A stretch of DNA of 64,000 bases from Ianthella basta (taxonomy: Eukaryota > Porifera > Demospongiae > Verongiida > Ianthellidae): contig OZ025868.1 of NCBI GenBank assembly GCA_964019415.1, forward strand, positions 902,501 through 966,500, in the 5' to 3' direction. The translations under genes and the position numbers were made by a program. This document shows, in pieces, positions 32,422 through 42,629 of the stretch. The stretch's first letter is position 1, and each line of letters begins with the position of its first letter. Under the pieces are notes generated by a model that was not told the DNA's origin, did not search any database, and was given only the letters and a program-made list of their open reading frames with translations.

Positions 32422-33911
32422 TCATGCGCTGTCACCGGAAGCCACATCAAGGGGTGTCACCGGAAGTTGCGGGATTGCCTTCCTCAAGGCGGCCATCCAA
32501 CATCCAGGCAGCTCCAGCCCACCATCCCTGTTGAGGGAGGGGTGGTTCAGCCTGATGTGGATTGCCTCCTTGAGCATCAGTTCTTTGGAGGTCCTGGCTT
32601 GGTCGATCACTGTTGTCTCCTCCCATTTGATTGGATGGTGGTTCTCCCACGCATGTTCTGCAAGGGCTGACTTCTCCAGTGTCCCCTTCTGACAGGCATC
32701 CTGGTGCTCTTTCATTCTTGTCTCGAGCCTCCTCAGTGTCTCCCCAATGTAGATCTCGCCACAGCTGCATGGGACTTGATACACCACCTTGGACTTCTTC
32801 TCCAGCGCCAGTGTGTCCTTCACCTTGGTTAGCATGGAACGTAGAGACAGTCCAGACTTGAAGACAACCTTCATGCCGAACTTCCTACAGACCCGTCTGA
32901 TGTCCTCACTGACTCCTTCCGTGTAGGGAAGCATCACCAGTGGAGGTCTGCGTCCCTCCTCCGGCAGCGGCTCCTCAGTGGTCTCCACATCTCGCCTGGA
33001 AGGAATGGATGAGGAGCGGATGAAGTTACTGGGGTAACCATTCTGTCTCAGCACCTCGGTGAGGTGACACTCTTCCTTCTGTAAGTCCTCCTGCCTGGTG
33101 GTGATGCTCCTTGCTCTGTCGTACAGACATCTGACCAGCCCTCTTTTGACGTGAGATGGATGGTGGGACCGGAAGTCCAGGTACCGGTCCGTGTGTGTGG
33201 GCTTCCTGTAGACAGTGACATCCAAGTTGCCATCATCTTTCCTCTGGAGCAGGGCGTCAAGAAAGGGGAGGCTCCCTTCCTTCTCCACTTCCACAGTGAA
33301 CTTGATGGATGGCCGCACACTGTTGAGGTGGCTCAGGAGTCCTTCCATTGTGCCCTTCTTCACGATGCAGCAGGTGTCATCCACGTACCTCTTCCAGAGT
33401 CGGGGCTTGGTTGGGGCGGACCTGAGTGCCAGTTCTTCGAAGAACTCCATGTACAGGTTCGCCACCACTGCTGAGACAGGGGAACCCATTGCTGCGCCTT
33501 CCCATTGCTCATAGAACTCTCCTCCGTAGCAGAAATAGGTGGACTTCAAGCACGTCTCAAGCAGTTCTGCAACCCTGTCAGGAGAGAGAGTGGTCATGTT
33601 CACCAGCGTTTCATCCCTTCGCAGTCTGTCACGAATGACCTGAACTGCCTCGTCGATGGGCACGTTGGTGAACAGGGAGTATACGTCAAAGCTGACCAGC
33701 ATCTCGTCCTCCTCAACCCTCAGGTCTGACATCACCTCCACAAAATGCTTGGAGTTCTTCACATGTGAGTCCGTCTTGCCTGCCAAGGGAGAGATGAGAG
33801 AGGCGATGTGTTTGGAGAGTTGGTAAGAAGGGGCCCCAATGCATGAGACAATGGGTCTGAGAGGAACTTCTGCCTTGTGGATCTTCGGGAGGCCGTAGAT
33901 CCTGGGAGGTA
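32422..33911 (-). CDS. Penelope-like RT/GIY-YIG, 5'-truncated copy
   Basis: The frame is open from the truncation point to TGA-type stop at 32422. It reads RIYGLPKIHKAEVPLRPIVS, VSFDVYSLFTNVPIDEAVQV, AAMGSPVSAVVANLYMEFFE, WKRYVDDTCCIVKKG (catalytic YVDD), SLPFLDALLQRKDDG and HTDRYLDFRSHHP. The C-terminal GIY-YIG endonuclease follows: KVVYQVPCSCGEIYIGETL, RRLETRMKEHQDA and SALAEHAWENHHPI. The first about 350 residues of the full protein are missing. It has no lesion apart from the truncation. It has no own promoter region that I can see, since it lacks the 5' end. Confidence 0.88.
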
Positions 33912-33930
33912 GCGCTAGCCTATCTTCGCC

Positions 33931-33963
33931 CTGAAGAAGACCAGAGCATCTGGTCGAAACGTC
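33931..33963 (+). ncRNA. Hammerhead-ribozyme-like motif, 5' Penelope end
   Basis: CTGAAGA (33931-33937) fits the core CUGANGA. It is followed by a perfect stem GACCAG/CTGGTC with loop AGCAT, then GAAA (33956-33959) and CGTC. This matches the conserved 5' core, stem II and 3' core of a hammerhead ribozyme. GTC at 33961-33963 could be the cleavage triplet, leaving almost no stem III, as in the minimal hammerheads of retroelements. I cannot test the fold. Confidence 0.6.
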
Positions 33964-35369
33964 GGCAAGGTTTTCAACCCTGTTGTGAAGCTGGTATTAG
34001 AGAACCAACCCTTTCTGATGCCTGAGCCAGCTGAGAAGCCCTCACTTCATTCATACCTACGTGAACGCTACGGAAGTAGCACCCAGAAGCTAGTGCGAGA
34101 GCACGAGAGGAGCCTACACAGAAGAGCGCGCTGTGGCAACCACCACATCTTCAACATGAGGTGCCGTGACGAAGGAGTAATCCCGTCAAGCCTTAGGATC
34201 AAGCCACCCGTGAAGACCAGAGAAGGTTACAGGATCGCGGAGCGAGCAGGCAGGGCCTTCCTGTCGGCTCTCATACGCGAGACCTACCGGAGCAGGTGTG
34301 AACTTAGCTCAAAGATTCGTGCCCTTCAATCCCAACTGCAGTCTGAACTCCTGATGGAAGACTACCAGAAGGTGACCAGGCTCAGCTACGCAGCAGCCGA
34401 GGACACCCATGCCAAGGCCAAGTTGAACCAGACTAAAAAACTGGAGAAGCTCATGGACAGGCGGGACAAACATCGCGGACTGCGCCCCCAGGGGCTGGAA
34501 AGGTGGGTGGTCAACCTAACGGATCGTTCACTTTCCAAACCACAGGAGGACGTACTGAAGCTGGGACTGAACTTTGCACCAGCTCCAACCAAGCTTCCAG
34601 TGGTAGACACCATAGCTGCAGTAGAGGAAGGAGCAAGGCAGCTGAGTGAAGAAGATGCTGAGGATCTCCGGGGAAGGGTATGTGGGATCCTTAGGCATGC
34701 CAAGCCTCCGAAGGACAACCTGACCAAGGAGCAGAGGAAGGCCCTGAAGGAGCTAAGAAGCCTGGAGGATGAAGTGATCCTGCCGGCTGACAAGGGTAAC
34801 GCCACAGTGATGATAACGAGAGAGGACTACGACAGGAAGATGAGAGGGATGTTGGATACAGCCACCTACAAACGACTGAAGAAGGACCCTACTGCTACCC
34901 AGGAGGGAAGGCTGAGTCGAAGACTGAAGGGGCTGGAGAAGGATGGAGAGATCACAGGGCATCTATACCACCAGCTCAGGCCATCCGGCAGCCAACCTCC
35001 CAGGATCTACGGCCTCCCGAAGATCCACAAGGCAGAAGTTCCTCTCAGACCCATTGTCTCATGCATTAGAGCCCCTTCTTACCAACTCTCCAAACACATC
35101 GCCTCTCTCATCTCTCCCTTGGCAGGCAAGACGGACTCACATGTGAAGAACTCCAAGCATTTTGTGGAGGTGATGTCAGACCTGAGGGTTGAGGAGGACG
35201 AGATGCTGGTCAGCTTTGACGTATACTCCCTGTTCACCAACGTGCCCATCGACGAGGCAGTTCAGGTCATTCGTGACAGACTGCGAAGGGATGAAACGCT
35301 GGTGAACATGACCACTCTCTCTCCTGACAGGGTTGCAGAACTGCTTGAGACGTGCTTGAAGTCCACCTA

Positions 35370-36118
35370 CCGTATTCGCTCTATTAGACGCCGCGGCTAC
35401 TATTTATTTCGCTAGGCAATTTGGTGCGGCCTCTATTGGAGAGTGGCTACTAATAGAGAGCGGCGTTTATTAAACTCTGTGGGCCGTCGGTGACTCGGTC
35501 GGTGAAGTCTTTTGTGAAGTAGGGGCTTTGAAAAAAAGCCCTACCTCAACCGGTCCCAAGACTTACACAGCCGCTGGGAATGTACGTGCTCCCAGCAAAG
35601 CGTTGTGCCTCCAGTGGGTGAAGGAGTGCTGGGAGGCACTTCCAACAGAGACCGTAAAGAAGTCCTTCCGCGCGTGTGGGATTTCCGTGCACACAGACGG
35701 CACGGAAGACGGAGAAATCCACTGTCTTAAAGAAGGCGAAGTGGCTGCAGACGCCAGGAAGACATTTGGAAGAGACACTGCCGCGCTTGCCACTGCAACA
35801 GATTCGCTCGAGGAATCAGACCCCTTCGCCGATGTTGAAGAGGACGAAGAAGAGTTGGAGGAGAACGAACTTGTTCTAGAAGACTGCTAATTCATTATAC
35901 TATGCTTTCTACAATCCTTAAAATGTAGCTACTGTATACTTTTTGCTTGTATTGCTATCTCTGCTATTGCCGTCGAGCGACCCCAAGGTTGTCTACTCGA
36001 ATACTAGCCGCGGCTACTAATAGAGAGCGGCTACTATTTCTTTCAGCACATCCGAAGGTGCGGCTACTATTAGAGAGCGGCGACTAATAGAGAGCGGCGT
36101 TTAATAGAGCAAATACGG
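35370..36118 (+). mobile_element. pogo-like deletion derivative in Penelope RT (TA TSD)
   Basis: The ends CCGTATTCGCTCTATTAGACG and its near complement form imperfect TIRs, flanked by TA at 35368-35369 and 36119-36120. Just inside both ends, GCGGCTACTA(T/A)TAGAGAGCGGC-type words recur in both orientations, like subterminal binding sites. The interior keeps only the last part of a transposase (35528-35890). The 749 bp are therefore a deletion derivative of a larger element. Confidence 0.87.
35528..35890 (+). pseudogene. pogo/Tigger-type transposase C-terminal fragment
   Basis: The frame reads LCLQWVKECWEALPTETVKK and SFRACGISVHTDGTEDGEIH, then an acidic end (EEDEEELEENELVLEDC) and a stop at 35888-35890. 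The W-x-W spacing followed by SFRACGIS and DGTED is the usual C-terminal end of pogo/Tigger/jerky-type DDE transposases. The DNA-binding and catalytic regions are absent. The first residues (MKKSPTSTGPK) come from the deletion junction or an alternative start. Confidence 0.78.
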
Positions 36119-37286
36119 TATTTCTGCTACGGAGGAGAGTTCTATGAGCAACGGGAAGGCGCAGCAATGGGTTCCCCTGTCTCAGCAGTGGTGGCGAACC
36201 TGTACATGGAGTTCTTCGAAGAACTGGCACTCAGGTCCGCCCCAACCAAGCCCCGACTCTGGAAGAGGTACGTGGATGACACCTGCTGCATCGTGAAGAA
36301 GGGCACAATGGAAGGACTCCTGAGCCACCTCAACAGTGTGCGGCCATCCATCAAGTTCACTGTGGAAGTGGAGAAGGAAGGGAGCCTCCCCTTTCTTGAC
36401 GCCCTGCTCCAGAGGAAAGATGATGGCAACTTGGATGTCACTGTCTACAGGAAGCCCACACACACGGACCGGTACCTGGACTTCCGGTCCCACCATCCAT
36501 CTCACGTCAAAAGAGGGCTGGTCAGATGTCTGTACGACAGAGCAAGGAGCATCACCACCAGGCAGGAGGACTTACAGAAGGAAGAGTGTCACCTCACCGA
36601 GGTGCTGAGACAGAATGGTTACCCCAGTAACTTCATCCGCTCCTCATCCATTCCTTCCAGGCGAGATGTGGAGACCACTGAGGAGCCGCTGCCGGAGGAG
36701 GGACGCAGACCTCCACTGGTGATGCTTCCCTACACGGAAGGAGTCAGTGAGGACATCAGACGGGTCTGTAGGAAGTTCGGCATGAAGGTTGTCTTCAAAT
36801 CTGGACTGTCTCTACGTTCCATGCTAACCAAGGTGAAGGACACACTGGCGCTGGAGAAGAAGTCCAAGGTGGTGTATCAAGTCCCATGCAGCTGTGGCGA
36901 GATCTACATTGGGGAGACACTGAGGAGGCTCGAGACAAGAATGAAAGAGCACCAGGATGCCTGTCAGAAGGGGACACTGGAGAAGTCAGCCCTTGCAGAA
37001 CATGCGTGGGAGAACCACCATCCAATCAAATGGGAGGAGACAACAGTGATCGACCAAGCCAGGACCTCCAAAGAACTGATGCTCAAGGAGGCAATCCACA
37101 TCAGGCTGAACCACCCCTCCCTCAACAGGGATGGTGGGCTGGAGCTGCCTGGATGTTGGATGGCCGCCTTGAGGAAGGCAATCCCGCAACTTCCGGTGAC
37201 ACCCCTTGATGTGGCTTCCGGTGACAGCGCATGATGAGATGCTAGGCTATAAATATGATCCGTGCTCGCGCTAGCCTATCTTCGCC

Positions 37287-37319
37287 CTGAAGAAGACCAG
37301 AGCATCTGGTCGAAACGTC
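37287..37319 (+). ncRNA. Hammerhead-ribozyme-like motif, 3' Penelope end
   Basis: This is the same sequence as at 33931-33963: CTGAAGA, the GACCAG/CTGGTC stem, GAAA and CGTC, in the downstream end block of the full copy. Confidence 0.6.
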
Positions 37320-37370
37320 GGCAAGGTTTTCAACCCTGTTGTGAAGCTGGTATTAGAGAACCAACCCTTT

Positions 37371-38998
37371 CTTTGTTTCCTTTTTACTTTCTCCATCACC
37401 TCCTCTTGTCCAACTGCCTCTCTCACATCTGCATTTCTTACTCGGTCCATCCTTGTCACTCCTTCGACTCTTCTCAGGTAAGCCATCTCTGTTGCCCCTA
37501 GTCTGCTCTCATGTCTCTTCATCACTGTCCATGTCTCACTGCCATACAGCATGGTTGGTAGCACTATCGCATTGTACACTCTCATCTTCGTAGCTTTCTT
37601 CAACTCCTTCCTTTCCAACACCTCCTTCCGCATTGCTCCTATCACTCTGGCTGCTGCTCCCACTCTCTGTTCAATTTCCTCTTGACATGTCCCATCTGCA
37701 CTCAGGATAGCTCCTAGGTATTTCATATTCTGCACTTGTTCTATCTCTTCCCCATCCACACACACTTTGCATTCTTCTCCTTTGCTACTAACCATCATCA
37801 CTTTAGTCTTGCCCCAATGTATCTTCATTCCCCAGTTACTCATTGCCTTCTTCAACTCCCTCAAATTTGCCTCCATGTCCTCCTTCCTCTCTGTTAGTAG
37901 CATCACGTCATCTGCAAATAGCACTACACCCACTTCAGTAGTTGACATCTTCACACCTCCAACAAAATTCTCCATTCCTTCCCTCACTATCTTATCCATG
38001 AAGACATTAAACAGCCATGGTGACATGACACAGCCCTGCCTCACTCCTTGTGTTATTGGGAACCAGCTTGACAATTCATCCTTTACTCTGACACACCCTT
38101 CACTCTTCTTGTACAATGATCTAATGGCCCTCAGCAGTCTTCCCTTCACACCATATTCCTCTAGCACTTTCCATAACTTATCTCTACCCACCCTGTCATA
38201 CGCCTATTCCAAATCCACACATGCCACCACCATCTTCTTGTTCTTCTCTATCATCTTCTCGCTCAATTATCTTATGGTAAAGAGCTGATCCGTGCAACTC
38301 CTGCCCTTTCTAAAGCCCCCCTGAGCCTCAAGTACCTTGCTCTCTGTCACGCTTCTTATCCTTTCATCCAGTATCCTCGCATAGGTCTTGCTTGGGATAC
38401 TCAGCAGGCTTATGCCACGGTAGTTCTCACACTTTACTTTGCTTCCTTTCTTATGTACTGGCATGATTACAGCTCGTCGCCAGTCTTCTGGTACTTGTCC
38501 ATTCTCCCATGCAAGGCTCATTATCCTATGTAACCACTTCACCACTACAGTCCTTCCAGCTTTCAACATCTCTGCACTAATTCCACATATACCTGGTGAC
38601 TTTCCGTTTTTCAGCTTCGATATGGCCACTTCTACTTCCTCAACTGCAATTGGTGCCCTCTCTTCTTCATCAAGTTGCACCTCCCTATCTACTTGGTTAC
38701 CATTCTGGCCTTGGGCATCTTCTTGCAGTAAGTCACTAAAATAAGCCTTCCATCGGTTATGAACTCCCGCATCATCTACTATCAACTGGCCACTCTCATC
38801 ACATATTTTCCCAGCTACATCTGCTTTATTTTCATTACACATGCAGACCCTACTCCAAAACCTTTTCTGATTCTTTTGAAAGTCATCCTCTAGTGATCTG
38901 CCAAGCTCAATCCACTCCTCATTTCTTGCTTGTCTCACCACTCTTTTTTTGCCTCTTGATACCTCTCCTTTGCCTCTGATGTCTGTTGCTGCAGCCAC
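37371..38998 (-). pseudogene. LINE reverse-transcriptase region
   Basis: On the minus strand from 38998 it reads KRFWSRVCMCNENKADVAGK, AISKLKNGKSPGICGISAEM (RT domain 1-2), MPVHKKGSKVKCENYRGISL, GGFRKGRSCTDQLF, then a TAA (about 38265) and a TAG (about 38204) in the same frame. After the stops come AYDRVGRDKLW, TQGVRQGCVMSPWLFNVFMD, VVLFADDVMLL (catalytic FADD) and the tail LPTMLYGSETWTVMKRHESR. At about 37371 it is cut by the Penelope insertion; the last part continues at 32140-32254. RTE-like in style, but the clade is not proven. Confidence 0.88.
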
Positions 38999-40095
38999 TT
39001 CAAGTAAGCCACCTTCTTATTCTTTATTGCCTGCTTCACCTCCTCATTCCACCATCTAGTTCTTTTCTGAGCATTTCTGTACTGTTTTGTTCCACACACC
39101 TCAGCTGCAGTTTCCATTACATTCTTCTTAAACTCTCCCCAGACTTCCTCTACATTGCTGCCCTCCCAGTATCTTGCCCTATCCAATCTCCTTTCTAACT
39201 TCATCCTGAATCTCCATTGTGCTTCCTTCTCTTTGAGCTTCCATCTGTTTAAGTGCAGCCTTCTGTGATCACTTCGCCTTACCTCCTGCCTTATGTGAGG
39301 CCTCCTTGTCAACTTCAGCAGCACTAAATAATGATCACTACCGATTTCTGCCCCTCTCACAACCTTGGTATCCTTAACCCTTCTCCTGTCTTCTCTTCTT
39401 ACTAGGAAGTAATCCAGAATTGATTTTAGCCCTCTACCTCTGCATTCCCATGTAAATTGATGTATTTCTTTGTGTTGGTACCATGTGTTAGAGATAATCA
39501 ACCCATTTGTAGCACAGAACTCAAGTAACCTCTTTCCATTATCATTACATGTCTCTTCACCACACCCTCCAATCACCTCTCTCCATTCTCCTCTTTTATT
39601 CCCCACTCTAGCATTGAAATCTCCCAGTATTAGTATTTTATCTTTTCTTTGTAGGCCCGACACTGTCTCCTGCAGGGTATCAAAAAACTCTTCCTTATCT
39701 TCAACAGAACAGTTTTCTGTTGGGGCATACACTTGGACAAAGCACACCCATTCCTCCCTTATCTTCAGCCTCACTAGCACCAATCTCTCATTGATACACT
39801 TCCACTCCTTAATGCACATCGCCAATTCTTCCACCATGTAAATTGCTACACCAGCCTTAGCTCTTCCCTGCTGCACACCAGAGTACACACAAGTCATACC
39901 ATCTACTGTTTTCATTCCATTTCCTCTCATCTTCCCTTCACTTACTCCTAACACATCCAATCTGTACTTCTTCATTTCTTCAATCAGCTCAATCTCTTTC
40001 CCTGTCAAAGATCTCACATTCCAGGTTCCAAATCTGTAACAGTCATTGTTATTCCCTAACTTAGGATCACCCTGCTTGTTCTTTTTTGGCTCCAT
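38935..40095 (-). pseudogene. LINE endonuclease region
   Basis: From ATG at 40095 on the minus strand the frame reads FGTWNVRSLTGKEIELIEEM, then the VSEGKM region (the usual Glu position), FVQVYAPTENCS, ILGDFNARVG, CNDNGKRLLEFCATNGL, FTWECRGRGLKSILDYFLV and GSDHYLVLLKL. These are all conserved EEP endonuclease motifs, including the catalytic GDFN and SDH. It ends in a linker rich in K/R/E. A one-base shift in an A run near 38950 moves the reading into the RT frame, so one ORF has been split. The protein nicks target DNA for target-primed reverse transcription. Confidence 0.88.
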
Positions 40096-40179
40096 AACGC
40101 TGGCAGGCTGTCAATCCAGACAATTTTTACCTAGCACAGCTGGGATCCTCCATTTTGTTTTTGACAGCAGATTTAACCA

Positions 40180-40445
40180 TCAAACATTATTTCATAAACC
40201 CTATGCAATCCATGTAGATTTCACATGTGACTCCTTATGCGCTCAAGGTGTTGATGACTGGAGGCTCTCACACCATTACACTAATTGTCTTGCTATTTCT
40301 ACACTGTTAGGACCATTCCTGATTCTCCGCAAGTAAAAAAAAGTGGTGACCCACAAATATTGTCTCTATTATAAGGTTACATTTGCGTAACGTGGAGTCT
40401 GTAATGTCATAAGTCTGTTATTTATTGCACCACCATGCACTACAG
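40180..40445 (+). other. Receptor copy 2, intron before Ig3
   Basis: Sequence homologous to 53660-53840 downstream of copy 4 Ig2, so this is ancestral intron. No gene. Confidence 0.55.
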
Positions 40446-40704
40446 ACCCTCCAGAGTTCCCTGTCCCAAGTCAGAATGTGACAAGAAATGCTGCACAAAA
40501 TGAGTTTTATACATTTGACTGCACTCCCAGTGGTGGCAACCCAGCAGTGTACAGTTACACATTCTGAAAGGGAAGTGTTGTAACAGAAGGAGTGAGTGGA
40601 TCAATGGATCAACCCAGTTGTGAGGGGTGATGAAGGGATGTACACTTGTGAAGCAAGCAACACTGTTGGCATGGCAACAGTCACTTGGAATCTTTATGTA
40701 GTAG
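40446..40704 (+). pseudogene. Receptor copy 2, Ig domain 3 exon, damaged
   Basis: Acceptor AG is at 40444-40445 and donor GTGAGT at 40705. It reads DPPEFPVPSQNVTRNAAQN and FDCTPSGGNPAVYSYTF, then TGA at 40565-40567 where a tryptophan is expected. After a further shift near 40605 the strand F motif DEGMYTCEASNTVGMATVTW appears in another frame. One stop and at least one frameshift make this exon non-coding. It matches copy 1 exon 3477-3758. Confidence 0.8.
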
Positions 40705-40740
40705 GTGAGTTTGTATACGAAATGGTTTTATGTAATAGTT

Positions 40741-40852
40741 AAATGCCGCCCAAGAGGCGTCTGCTGAATTTAGAGCATGAAGCTCGAAGGCATGAAGCAC
40801 CCAAGTGCTGAGTGGTCTAAATCTTTGCAGACACCGATTGGGCGGAATTTAA
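40741..40852. repeat. Small fold-back element in copy 2 intron
   Basis: AATGCCGCCCAAGAGGCGTC at the left and an inverted match (GACACCGATTGGGCGGAATT) at the right enclose about 70 bp with a smaller CACCCAAGTGCTG palindrome. A fold-back or MITE-like element; no gene. Confidence 0.6.
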
Positions 40853-41325
40853 GTAATATAGATACAAACTTTTCTCTAATCCAATCAAAGTCATCTCCCC
40901 TATCTTCTCATGATGATGTCCACGTCACTGGCAACCAATGACAATGTGAGCGCGGAATAGAAGAACTCTTTGGCACCCACAAACCTTCTCGTTACACTCC
41001 TTTGCCGTCTGTCCTTAATACTACTTCATAGGGAGGTCATTCAACGTGAAAATGAAGGAATAGTTTGCAGCCGCTAGGGCATATTACAGCAGATGCAGAA
41101 TGACTGTGATGACGTCATATAAACTTTACGCGCATTTTGCCCACCACGTACGTCTACGGAATGTAGAATCTCACGCGAGGCAATTGGAATGCTTCACAGA
41201 GATTTAGAATCATCATTTAGATGCCCGTTATCATGGCAATGTGATCTATATACAAATAAATATTAGAATGCATGGTAACTGAGCCCTGTTATATTTATTG
41301 GTTTCACCCTAACATATACAAATGT
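40853..41325 (+). other. Receptor copy 2, intron
   Basis: I see no gene or clear repeat. A CACGTACG-rich patch around 41140-41160 is unremarkable. Confidence 0.4.
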
Positions 41326-41587
41326 TCCCACATGCCACTGAACCCAAGATTGGCAAACCCCATGCCCTTCTCAGCCACCCTCCATTGGGACCCTCTCTCT
41401 GATGATTGAGGCTCCTTCCTCCCCCTCACCTACACTGTCACCCTCACCAACACCTTCACCTCCCTCCACTTCCCTCCTCCTGACCAACCTCCAACACAGC
41501 ACACAGTACAGCTGGTCAGCACAGGCCATAAATGAGTATGGCACTGGTCCTTCAGCTGTGGACACCTTCAGAGCACCAGATTCAGGT
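41326..41587 (+). pseudogene. Receptor copy 2, FN3-like exon, frameshifted
   Basis: In one frame SATLHWDPLSDD, a TGA stop, then FLPLTYTVTLTNT gives strands B-C of an FN3 domain. In another frame TSLLLTNLQHSTQYSWSAQ and AINEYGTGPSAVDTFRAPDS gives strands E-G, ending at donor GTGTGT (41588). The two halves are out of frame with each other and one stop intervenes. The acceptor is not clear. Confidence 0.65.
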
Positions 41588-41689
41588 GTGTAGTGACATT
41601 CCATAGATTATATCTACTATGTATTTGCTTTGTTTGTAAACATGCATGTATAAACATTGTTGCATGGTGGCTAAATGACACCCGATGTT

Positions 41690-41816
41690 ATTTCCCACGG
41701 TCCCGATCATTCACAATGTCAGTGCTGTGGCTCTGAGTCTGGCTTCATTTCAAGTGGACATCACACTCCTCACAGATGGAGGACAGGGTGTGACACTGTA
41801 CACTGAGTGTGTGCAT
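41690..41816 (+). pseudogene. Receptor copy 2, possible half-FN3 exon
   Basis: An open stretch VPIIHNVSAVALSLASFQVD and ITLLTDGGQGVTLYTE looks like the N-terminal half of an FN3 or Ig-like domain, before a possible GTGTGC donor. The next exon (41897) begins in phase 0, consistent with a domain split by an intron. Boundaries are weak. Confidence 0.4.
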
Positions 41817-41896
41817 GTGTATACCTGTTAACATTACACTGCAGCTGTACTGTTGGACACCATTGACCATTGATATTGCTACATACAACTCCATAG

Positions 41897-42077
41897 ATTG
41901 AGATCAGAGGAGTGAACTACACAGGTGTTGTTAAGAGTTCACTTCAGAATCAGGTGTCAGTGCAGGTCAGTCAACTTGAGCAGAACTTCACCAAAGGAGA
42001 AAGTCACACAGTGATGGTCTTTGTAGCCAATTCTGTTGGAACTAGCAGCACTCAGTCAACACAGCTCATTGTCCCTT
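41897..42077 (+). CDS. Receptor copy 2, FN3-like second-half exon
   Basis: Acceptor AG is at 41895-41896 (phase 0) and donor GTGAGT at 42078 (phase 1). It is open and reads IEIRGVNYTGVVKSSLQNQV, VSQLEQNFTKGESHTVMVFV and ANSVGTSSTQSTQLIVP, with an FN3-type (L.. G..Y) pattern in which H-T replaces Y-T. It follows the possible half exon above. As part of copy 2 it is unlikely to be translated intact. Confidence 0.6.
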
Positions 42078-42196
42078 GTGAGTTGTTCAACACTACAGTG
42101 CACCACAAGGTCATACAGGTGCTTGTATGCAACTATACACATGCACACCTAATTCCCAGCTCTCTCTCCTCCATCTACATCTCACTTTCTAATTAG

Positions 42197-42459
42197 TCCC
42201 TCCCAGTGTCACTGTTCCCCCCACTGAACTGAGCCCCACTGACATCCCAGTGTGCTGTGGAAGTGTACAGCTCAACTTGGCCAACCCAGATAACCCAATA
42301 GATGTCACAGTCCTTGCTGATGACACCCTCCACACTGCCAACCAGGTTGTGAGGGACAGAGACTTCCTCTACATCATGGGACTGCAGGCTGGCACAGAGT
42401 ACTCACTCAGAATTGGTCTGTCCAATGTACTTGGAACAGAATGGTCACATCTCTCCTTG
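42197..42459 (+). CDS. Receptor copy 2, FN3-like exon
   Basis: Acceptor AG is at 42195-42196 (phase 1) and donor GTGAGC at 42460 (phase 0). It reads PPSVTVPPTELSPTDIPVCC, VQLNLANPDNPIDVTVLADD and MGLQAGTEYSLRIGLSNVLG, an FN3 E-F pattern. It is open. Its 3' phase does not match the phase 1 start of the next exon (42630), so an exon boundary is wrong or altered. Confidence 0.6.
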
Positions 42460-42629
42460 GTGAGCCGTTATGGGCATGTGGGGTTATGTGAACTGGCATA
42501 CCTTCATGACAACTGGACTGAAATATGACATCACCACATGTACATACTTCCTTCATTCCTCCCTCCTTTCATCTCCCCCCCCCCCCCCCCCCACTTACCA
42601 ATTCTTCTATGCCCCCTTCCCCTCCTCAG
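42460..42629 (+). other. Receptor copy 2, intron with poly-C run
   Basis: This short intron has a run of about 16 C near 42577-42593 and a pyrimidine-rich end, CCCCTCCTCAG. Confidence 0.6.

Larger units (their letters stand above)
33985..37234 (+). pseudogene. Penelope-like RT/GIY-YIG, full copy split by insertion
   Basis: The + strand frame is open from before 33985; the true start is uncertain (ATG at 34018 or 34159 are options). The N-terminal region is helical and basic, with DKGNATVMITREDYDRKM, then PPRIYGLPKIHK, and runs to CLKST at 35367. The 749-bp pogo-like element interrupts here. The frame resumes exactly at 36119 (YFCYGGEFYEQ) and continues through YVDD (36269-36280) and the GIY-YIG domain (about 36880-37030) to TGA at 37232-37234. 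Removing the insert and one TA restores the frame, about 830 codons. No other damage is seen, so the copy was probably functional until the insertion. Confidence 0.88.
32255..37370. mobile_element. Penelope-like element, head-to-head partial plus full copy
   Basis: A full + strand copy (about 33912-37370) is joined head to head with a 5'-truncated minus strand copy (33911-32255). The whole unit is flanked by the 11-bp duplication TCTTTGTTTCC (about 32244-32254 and 37370-37380). The same end block occurs as + copies at 33912-34065 and 37268-37370 and as a minus copy at 32255-32400, the pseudo-LTR arrangement typical of Penelope elements. The two bodies look nearly identical, which suggests a recent insertion. 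The inserted pogo-like element is found only in the + copy. Confidence 0.88.
31979..40170 (-). mobile_element. LINE (endonuclease-RT) with nested Penelope pair
   Basis: The target ATTTAACCA is duplicated at 31970-31978 and 40171-40179. On the minus strand the element runs from about 40170 to a 3' tail of GATT repeats at 31979-31998. It is split by a 5.1-kb Penelope insertion at 32255-37370; without that it is about 3.1 kb, a complete LINE with a single endonuclease-RT ORF. It has one frameshift and two stops, so it is inactive but not old. The site lies in the receptor copy 2 intron before the Ig3 exon. Confidence 0.88.

Noticed and set aside
34386..34805. Minus strand frame opposite the Penelope ORF
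   Set aside because: A shadow of the well-supported + strand RT reading; serine/leucine-rich with no motif.
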